NCBI RefSeq assembly: GCF_000775575.1
Contig: NZ_JRGN01000309.1
Span: forward strand, 1 to 33,114
Reading direction: 5' to 3'
Origin: Planococcus sp. CAU13
GTDB taxonomy: Bacteria; Bacillota; Bacilli; Bacillales_A; Planococcaceae
Length of the DNA: 33,114 nt
The position numbers and the translations under genes are program-made. Positions 28,901-33,114 of this stretch are shown piece by piece. Position 1 is the stretch's first letter, and each line of letters opens with the position of its first letter. The notes beneath the pieces are model-generated. The model searched no databases, had not been told where the DNA came from, and saw only the letters and a program-made list of their open reading frames with translations.

Positions 28901-29516
28901 GTCGATCGAAGAACTCGGCCCGGTCAACATAGGTTCCATCGAAGAATTCGAGCATGTTTCGGAACGGCACAGTTTCCTCACCGAACAGCGAAATGACCTG
29001 AACGAAGCCAAAGACACGCTCCGGACGGTCATCCGTGAAATGGACGACGAAATGACGTCCCGATTCGATGATACTTTCCACGCCATCCGCACACATTTCC
29101 AGCGGGTTTTCAAGGAATTGTTCGGCGGCGGATCAGCTGATCTGGTCCTGACCAATCCGGAAGATATGCTTGCTACAGGTGTGGAAATCATCGCCCAGCC
29201 GCCGGGCAAAAAACTTCAGAACCTCAGCCTTTTGTCAGGTGGGGAACGCGCGCTCACAGCGATTGCGTTATTGTTTGCGATTCTGAACATCCGTCCCGTG
29301 CCGTTCTGCATTCTGGATGAAGTGGAAGCGGCACTCGACGAATCGAATGTCGTACGCTACAGCCAATACCTGAAAAAATTCAGTGAAGACACACAATTCA
29401 TTGTCATCACACACCGCAAAGGGACGATGGAAGGTGCAGATGTCCTTTACGGCATCACGATGCAGGAATCAGGCATATCCAAGCTGGTTTCTGTTAAACT
29501 GCAGGAACAAATTTAA
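25968..29516 (+). CDS. smc: Chromosome segregation ATPase SMC
   Basis: SMC forms a dimeric ring with ScpA and ScpB that loads at parS sites and aligns chromosome arms. The 1182 residues show full architecture: an N-terminal head with Walker A GPNGSGKSN (32-40), a first coiled-coil (about 170-495), a hinge (about 498-660) ending with MTGGANK, a second coiled-coil (about 670-1020), and a C-terminal head with signature LSGGERALTAIALLFA near 1089 and Walker B CILDEVEAALDE near 1113. No truncation is seen. A GGAGGA site at the end of rnc serves its ATG. ScpA and ScpB are not in this window. Confidence 0.98.
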   Translation: MFLKRLEVMGFKSFADRIGIDFVPGVTAVVGPNGSGKSNVTDAIRWVLGEQSAKSLRGGKMEDVIFAGSDSRKPLNFAEVTLVLDNTDGRVPLDYSEVSVTRRVFRSGESAYLLNKQNCRLKDITDLFMDSGLGKEAFSIISQGRVDEILNSKAEERRSIFEEAAGVLKYKQRKKKAEVKLNETDENLNRVLDILHELDGRMEPLQIQASAARDYLSMSEELKDADIALLAFDAVRLQRELEELGRDAENQSRREMELAAEMAEKEETVSKLRQLLADLDTQIDAEQSSLIEASSETEKWEGRKLLMSEKKHNADRQAKGLQQSLEAEMAENQSLAEKHSEQLKLLKERKSEQQQIRDAIKQLEDQLSRTPADIENEIESFKSLYIELMNEQATVRNELKNIDLQQQQLSESTSRIALQQEDFSSELEKLEKERQEADRKYEAIKALLEEKRRLYRETENDFLHKKASFDKKQSMLYQAYQSQKQLDSRIETLQELEADFSGFFQGVKEVLQARERGQLNGIVGAVAEVAQVNQDFAKAIETALGASSQHIIVENEENARQAINFLREKRAGRSTFLPMTVMKPRTIPEHTLNAVRQHPSFIKMAFELVDYDRSYSMIIENLLGNVIVAHDLKGATAIARLTGNRFRVVTLEGDIVNAGGSMTGGANKTQASFFTRKAELEQLLVQARELKETIAVAEKTVQKEQSEVHSTERKLNDLRSEGEKYRDLESERAMTLREINAVLNTTKDRFKVFQAEQKNRGSDLDAVTSRKETASTRLGEITAELTGTSARIEELTQFKQQNEHARDAVLVKFADQKSRLAVMKERVNQLTESEAELLERKNKSDRKLSEIRAELEWLQSEEAAKVYSDEEIIAEIKKWTHKKQTGLEKISRLKERRTENHTRLTALEQELKEIQRLHKGFVEAIRICEVKTTRLDVQIQNLLGQLEADYGLTLEQAAQFELADEEDVVRKGVKLLKQSIEELGPVNIGSIEEFEHVSERHSFLTEQRNDLNEAKDTLRTVIREMDDEMTSRFDDTFHAIRTHFQRVFKELFGGGSADLVLTNPEDMLATGVEIIAQPPGKKLQNLSLLSGGERALTAIALLFAILNIRPVPFCILDEVEAALDESNVVRYSQYLKKFSEDTQFIVITHRKGTMEGADVLYGITMQESGISKLVSVKLQEQI

Positions 29517-29531
29517 CTGAGGAGTGATCAG

Positions 29532-30548
29532 GTGAGTTTCTTTAAAAAACTGAAAGACAAGTTTGCCGGCAATGCCGAGCAGGAGCAGTCGACGGAGAAA
29601 TACAAGGAAGGCCTGGCAAAAACGCGTACAGGCTTTACTTCGAAAATAAATGATCTGGTGGCGAAATACCGCAAAGTGGATGAAGATTTCTTTGAAGAGC
29701 TTGAAGAAGTCCTGCTGCAGGCGGATGTCGGCTTTGAAACAGTCCTTGAATTGATGGATGATCTGCGCTTTGAAGTGCAGCGCAAAAACGTCCGGGATAC
29801 TTCGAATGTCCAGTCGGTCATTTCGGAGAAACTGGTGGAAATCTATCAGTCGGGCGAAGAGGAATTGAATGAAATCAAGTTTGCTGATGGCCTGACGGTT
29901 ATTTTAATGGTAGGTGTCAACGGCGTCGGCAAAACGACGACGATCGGCAAACTGGCGCATCGCCTGAAAAATGAAGGAAAAACCGTGCTGCTGGCTGCGG
30001 GAGATACTTTCCGTGCCGGTGCCATCGAGCAATTGGACGTCTGGGGTGAGCGTGTAGGAGTCGACGTTATTAAGCAGGCTGCAGGTTCAGATCCGGCAGC
30101 GGTTATGTATGACGCAGTCCGGGCAGCAAAATCGCGCGGCGTTGATGTGCTGATCTGCGACACGGCAGGACGTCTGCAGAACAAAGTCAATCTGATGAAT
30201 GAACTCGAAAAAGTGCACCGCGTCATTTCACGGGAAGTGCCCGGTGCTCCGCATGAAGTGCTGTTGGCACTCGATGCCACAACCGGGCAGAATGCCATGA
30301 TCCAGGCGCAGACTTTCAAGGAAGTCACGGAAGTTACGGGAATTGTATTGACCAAACTGGACGGCACAGCCAAAGGCGGAATTGTGCTCGCGATCCGCAG
30401 CAAACTGAAGATCCCGGTCAAATTTGTGGGGCTTGGCGAGAAAATGGATGATCTGCAGCCCTTTGATCCTCAAAAATATGTCTATGGCCTCTTTGCAGAA
30501 GGGCTGGACAGAGAAGAACAGCTGGAAAAAGAAAAAGCAGACAAGTAA
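29532..30548 (+). CDS. ftsY: Signal recognition particle receptor FtsY
   Basis: FtsY docks SRP-bound ribosomes at the membrane through a GTPase twin complex with Ffh. The 338-residue product has a short charged N-terminus (the acidic A domain is small, as usual in Bacillota), a helical N domain (about 25-110), and the G domain with GVNGVGKTT near 128, DTAGR near 210, TKLDGTAKGG near 274 and GLGEKMDDLQPFDP near the end. The start is GTG 29532, 6-7 bases after TGAGGAGTGA. A potential promoter for ylxM lies right after the stop. Confidence 0.97.
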   Translation: MSFFKKLKDKFAGNAEQEQSTEKYKEGLAKTRTGFTSKINDLVAKYRKVDEDFFEELEEVLLQADVGFETVLELMDDLRFEVQRKNVRDTSNVQSVISEKLVEIYQSGEEELNEIKFADGLTVILMVGVNGVGKTTTIGKLAHRLKNEGKTVLLAAGDTFRAGAIEQLDVWGERVGVDVIKQAAGSDPAAVMYDAVRAAKSRGVDVLICDTAGRLQNKVNLMNELEKVHRVISREVPGAPHEVLLALDATTGQNAMIQAQTFKEVTEVTGIVLTKLDGTAKGGIVLAIRSKLKIPVKFVGLGEKMDDLQPFDPQKYVYGLFAEGLDREEQLEKEKADK

Positions 30549-30554
30549 AATTAC

Positions 30555-30583
30555 TTGACGGCAGATTTCATTTTCAGTATCGT
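30555..30583 (+). promoter_or_regulatory. Candidate promoter before ylxM-ffh
   Basis: TTGACG (30555-30560) and TATCGT (30578-30583) are 17 bases apart, 29 bases before the ylxM ATG. The -35 box is nearly consensus and the -10 box matches at four positions. It would let ylxM-ffh be made apart from smc-ftsY. Confidence 0.5.
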
Positions 30584-30612
30584 AGTGTGTAGTATGAGCG
30601 GGGTGAGCAGAA

Positions 30613-30939
30613 ATGATGGGTTTGGAAAAAACGACGCGAATGAATTATTTGTTCGATTTCTATCAGGAATTGCTGACGCCAAAACAGCGCAGTTATATGA
30701 TGCTGTATTATTTGGATGATCATTCATTAGGTGAAATAGCCGAAGAATACAATATTACCCGCCAGGCGGTCTATGATAATATTCGCCGCACTGAAGCGAT
30801 GCTCGAAGAATACGAATCCAAATTGCAGCTGTTCGATAAATTTCAGCGGCGGCAGGAACTGGTTTCGGCATTTGAGAGCAAGCCTTTCACTGATGAGAAT
30901 ATCCGTAAATTTCTCAGTGAATTAAAAGAATGGGATTAG
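30613..30939 (+). CDS. ylxM: YlxM family DNA-binding (UPF0122) protein
   Basis: YlxM is a small helix-turn-helix protein found next to ffh in Gram-positive bacteria, where it is thought to influence the SRP pathway; in streptococci it binds SRP components. The 108-residue product resembles sigma-70 region 4: [39 protein letters not shown] (about 20-58) contains the recognition helix, and a charged helical tail follows. GGGGTGAG lies before the tandem ATG at 30613, and the second ATG at 30616 is also possible. The stop is 12 bases before ffh. Confidence 0.93.
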   Translation: MMGLEKTTRMNYLFDFYQELLTPKQRSYMMLYYLDDHSLGEIAEEYNITRQAVYDNIRRTEAMLEEYESKLQLFDKFQRRQELVSAFESKPFTDENIRKFLSELKEWD

Positions 30940-30951
30940 GAGGCGGAATAG

Positions 30952-32310
30952 ATGGCATTTGAAGGTTTAGCCGAACGCCTGCAAGGCACCATGACCAAGA
31001 TTAAAGGCAAAGGGAAAGTGTCGGAAGCAGACGTTAAGGATATGATGCGCGAAGTCCGCTTTGCATTGATCGAAGCGGATGTTAACTTGAAAGTCGTCAA
31101 GGAATTCGTCAAAAAAGTAAGTGAACGCGCTGCCGGTTCCGATGTCATGGAAAGCCTGACGCCAGGCCAGCAGGTCGTCAAAATCGTCAAGGACGAACTG
31201 ACGGAATTGATGGGCGGCGAACAGAGCAAGATCAATTTTTCAACAAAACAGCCGACTGTCATCATGATGGTCGGTCTGCAGGGTGCCGGTAAAACGACTA
31301 CCACCGGAAAATTGGCGGGACTGCTGCGCAAAAAGCATAACCGCAAGCCGTTGCTGGTGGCAGCCGATGTCTACCGTCCGGCAGCGGTCCAGCAATTGGA
31401 AACGATCGGCAAGCAGCTGACGATTCCGGTATTCTCAAAAGGCACGGACATTTCGCCGGTTGACATTGCGCGCCAGGCGATTGAACATGCCAAAGCCGAG
31501 CATCTGGATACAGTGATCATCGATACGGCGGGACGTCTGCATATCGATGAAAATCTGATGCAGGAATTGAAAGATATCCGTTCCATAAAAGAACCGGATG
31601 AAATTTTCCTTGTTGTCGATGCCATGACAGGCCAGGACGCTGTCAACGTCGCGCAAAGTTTTGATGAAGCAATCGGCATCTCAGGTGTTGTCCTGACAAA
31701 ACTTGACGGTGATACGCGAGGCGGGGCTGCGCTTTCCATCCGGACGGTTACGCAGAAACCGATCAAATTTGTCGGGATGGGCGAAAAAATGGATGCTCTC
31801 GACGTATTCCACCCGGAACGCATGGCTTCCCGGATTCTCGGAATGGGCGATATGCTTTCCCTGATCGAAAAAGCGCAGACGAACGTCGATGAAGAAAAAG
31901 CGAAGCAGCTGGAAGAGAAATTCCGCACGTCTTCATTCACGTTCGATGATTTCCTGGAGCAGCTGGCTCAGGTCAAGCAAATGGGGCCATTGGATGAAAT
32001 CCTCAAAATGCTCCCGGGCGCCAATAAAATCAAAGGGCTGGAAAACGCGAAAGTGGACGAAAGCCAGATGGGCAGAGTTGAAGCAATCATCTATTCAATG
32101 ACGACTCAGGAGAAAACAACTCCTGAAATCATCAACGCAAACCGGAAAAAACGCATTGCGCGTGGATCGGGAACATCGATACAGGACGTTAACCGCCTCC
32201 TGAAGCAATTTGAGGATATGAAGAAAATGATGAAACAAATGTCCGGCATGAACACGAAAAAAGGCAAGAAAAAGATGTCGATGCCTGGCCTGGACCAGCT
32301 TTTCAAATAA
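30952..32310 (+). CDS. ffh: Signal recognition particle protein Ffh
   Basis: Ffh binds signal sequences as they leave the ribosome and, with 4.5S/scRNA, delivers them to FtsY. The 452 residues comprise an N domain (about 1-95), G domain with GLQGAGKTTTTGKLA near 108, DVYRPAA, DTAGR near 191, TKLDGD near 249 and GMGEKMDAL, and a C-terminal M domain (about 300-452) rich in methionine. Its end reads MKKMMKQMSGM, then a Lys-rich tail binding RNA. GGAGGCGG precedes the ATG. The matching SRP RNA gene is not in the window. Confidence 0.98.
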   Translation: MAFEGLAERLQGTMTKIKGKGKVSEADVKDMMREVRFALIEADVNLKVVKEFVKKVSERAAGSDVMESLTPGQQVVKIVKDELTELMGGEQSKINFSTKQPTVIMMVGLQGAGKTTTTGKLAGLLRKKHNRKPLLVAADVYRPAAVQQLETIGKQLTIPVFSKGTDISPVDIARQAIEHAKAEHLDTVIIDTAGRLHIDENLMQELKDIRSIKEPDEIFLVVDAMTGQDAVNVAQSFDEAIGISGVVLTKLDGDTRGGAALSIRTVTQKPIKFVGMGEKMDALDVFHPERMASRILGMGDMLSLIEKAQTNVDEEKAKQLEEKFRTSSFTFDDFLEQLAQVKQMGPLDEILKMLPGANKIKGLENAKVDESQMGRVEAIIYSMTTQEKTTPEIINANRKKRIARGSGTSIQDVNRLLKQFEDMKKMMKQMSGMNTKKGKKKMSMPGLDQLFK

Positions 32311-32336
32311 AATTTTAAGGTGTTAAGAAAAAATAC

Positions 32337-32365
32337 TTTACAAACTATTTAAAGCTTGCTAATAT
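32337..32365 (+). promoter_or_regulatory. Candidate rpsP promoter
   Basis: TTTACA (32337-32342), 17 bases, then TAATAT (32360-32365), with an overlapping TATAAT at 32363-32368 but at 20 bases spacing. It lies about 38 bases before rpsP in an AT-rich gap with no terminator after ffh. Confidence 0.55.
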
Positions 32366-32403
32366 AATATCTTGTGTGAAACTATTCGGAGGTGCTTTAA
32401 GAA

Positions 32404-32676
32404 ATGGCAGTAAAAATTCGCTTAAAACGTATGGGAGCTAAAAAATCTCCTTTTTACCGTATTGTAGTAGCTGACTCACGTGCTCCACGTGACGGCCGTC
32501 AAATCCAGACAGTAGGTACTTACAACCCGCTGACAGTTCCAGCTGAAGTTAAAATCGACGAAGAATTGGCGTTGAAATGGCTTCACGATGGCGCTAAACC
32601 ATCTGATACTGTTCGTAACTTGTTTTCTCAAAATGGCATTATGGAGAAATTCCATAACGACAAATTAAACAAGTAA
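32404..32676 (+). CDS. rpsP: 30S ribosomal protein S16
   Basis: S16 is needed for assembly of the 5' and central domains of the small subunit. The 90-residue protein has [26 protein letters not shown] split by the usual S16 pattern, followed by [15 protein letters not shown] and LFSQNGI near the end. A CGGAGGTG ribosome site lies 8 bases before the ATG. Codons look biased to A/T-ending forms compared with flanking genes, as expected for highly expressed ribosomal proteins. KhpA follows after 13 bases. Confidence 0.98.
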   Translation: MAVKIRLKRMGAKKSPFYRIVVADSRAPRDGRQIQTVGTYNPLTVPAEVKIDEELALKWLHDGAKPSDTVRNLFSQNGIMEKFHNDKLNK

Positions 32677-32689
32677 GGGAGTTTTTCTT

Positions 32690-32923
32690 ATGAAGCAGCT
32701 GATTGAGACCATTGTGAAACCGCTGGTTGATCATCCGGAAGAAGTTCGTATCGAAATTGACGAAAATAACAGCCGTATTGTCTACAAGCTTTCTGTGAAT
32801 CAAAAAGATACAGGGAAAGTGATCGGTAAGCAGGGCCGTGTGGCGAAAGCCATCCGCGCCATTGTGTACTCAGCAGCAGGCAATCATCATAAGAAGAAGA
32901 CTTACCTCGATATCGTGGATTAA
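32690..32923 (+). CDS. khpA: KH-domain RNA-binding protein KhpA (YlqC)
   Basis: KhpA is a small RNA-binding protein that, in many Bacillota, pairs with KhpB (Jag/EloR) and affects cell elongation and RNA metabolism. The 77 residues are essentially one KH domain: MKQLIETIVKPLVDHPEEVRI, with strand SRIVYKLSVNQKDTGKVIG and the GKQG loop (GxxG) at about 46-49, then KAIRAIVYSAAG. AAGGGAG lies 8 bases before the ATG. A strong hairpin after its stop ends the unit, whereas B. subtilis continues into ylqD-rimM-trmD-rplS. Confidence 0.95.
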   Translation: MKQLIETIVKPLVDHPEEVRIEIDENNSRIVYKLSVNQKDTGKVIGKQGRVAKAIRAIVYSAAGNHHKKKTYLDIVD

Positions 32924-32927
32924 GCAA

Positions 32928-32957
32928 AAGGAAGGAGCCCCGGTTCCTTCCTTTTTT
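32928..32957 (+). terminator. Rho-independent terminator after khpA
   Basis: AAGGAAGGA (32928-32936) pairs with TCCTTCCTT (32945-32953) with an 8-base loop. The T-run continues to 32957. It ends the rpsP-khpA unit 5 bases after the stop. Confidence 0.88.
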
Positions 32958-32978
32958 CTTGGAGAAGCAGATATAATC

Positions 32979-33108
32979 GATATTCCGCAAAACAGCTTGC
33001 TTTCCTGGCTGCTTGCGCTGAGCTAACTCGTTCTCGCTCCGCTTCGCCCGAGTGGATCTCAGCACTTCGCCTGGTCGCCTGGGAGTCTGCGCTGTTTTGC
33101 TCCATATC
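32979..33108. repeat. Palindromic non-coding element with nested inverted repeats (putative dispersed repeat)
   Basis: An 18-base arm GATATTCCGCAAAACAGC (32979-32996) is matched on the other side by GCTGTTTTGCTCCATATC (33091-33108); the two are complementary except for three central bases. Inside are nested pairs: GCTGAG (33017-33022) with CTCAGC (33058-33063), and ACTCG (33026-33030) with CGAGT (33049-33053). The loop between them is a GC-rich run TCTCGCTCCGCTTCGCC. No credible protein is encoded: frames across it are short and lack ribosome sites. The plan resembles long palindromic intergenic repeats I recall from Bacillaceae genomes, containing a GTCGCTTCGCTCC-like core. Copy number cannot be tested here; the rest of the window shows no second copy by eye. 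Confidence 0.7.
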
Positions 33109-33114
33109 TAAGAA

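Noticed and set aside
32688-33105. Minus-strand open frames of 125 and 61 codons over khpA and the palindromic element.
   Set aside because: They run antisense across khpA, a terminator and inverted repeats, have no ribosome site, and encode low-complexity sequence. They are by-products.

Overview
This 33.1 kb window is a gene-dense piece of a Gram-positive (Bacillota, order Bacillales) chromosome. It holds 32 protein genes I can name or classify, almost all on the + strand and often overlapping by 4 to 32 bases. The order rqcH / gmk-rpoZ-coaBC-priA-def-fmt-rsmB-prpC-prkC-rsgA-rpe-thiN / rpmB / yloU-fakA / sdaAB-sdaAA / recG / fapR-plsX-fabD-fabG-acpP / rnc-smc-ftsY-ylxM-ffh / rpsP-khpA is the conserved yloA-ylqC region known from Bacillus subtilis. 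Several members of that region are missing from their usual slots: yloB, yicC-like yloC and remA before gmk, rlmN between rsmB and prpC, and spoVM between thiN and rpmB. This pattern, plus general protein character, suggests a Planococcaceae-type member (Planococcus/Planomicrobium-like, probably non-sporulating). That assignment is inference, not something the sequence proves.

Layout. Bases 1-2734 are on the minus strand: a polar amino-acid ABC-transporter binding lipoprotein and RqcH. A divergent promoter region separates them from a long + strand run (2867-15165). This run covers nucleotide and CoA synthesis (gmk, coaBC), RNA polymerase omega, replication restart (priA), formyl-methionine handling (def, fmt), 16S rRNA methylation (rsmB), the PrpC/PrkC phosphatase-kinase pair, ribosome GTPase RsgA, Rpe and thiamine pyrophosphokinase. 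rpmB is convergent at 15230-15418. Then come yloU-fakA (fatty acid kinase), the two-subunit L-serine dehydratase, recG, the FapR-controlled lipid genes, rnc-smc, the SRP genes ftsY-ylxM-ffh, and rpsP-khpA.

Functional themes are translation and its quality control (RqcH, Def, Fmt, RsmB, RsgA, L28, S16, KhpA), membrane lipid synthesis (FakA, FapR, PlsX, FabD, FabG, AcpP), protein targeting (FtsY, YlxM, Ffh) and chromosome maintenance (PriA, RecG, SMC). Seven hairpin terminators are visible. Three candidate promoters lie right behind, or inside, the preceding terminator. A near-consensus FapR operator precedes fapR.

No insertion sequence, prophage, CRISPR array, tRNA or rRNA was found. The one accessory-looking object is a roughly 130 bp palindromic element (32979-33108) just after the khpA terminator. 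It resembles a dispersed, structured non-coding repeat and is the best candidate here for something poorly described. The rest is core genome.
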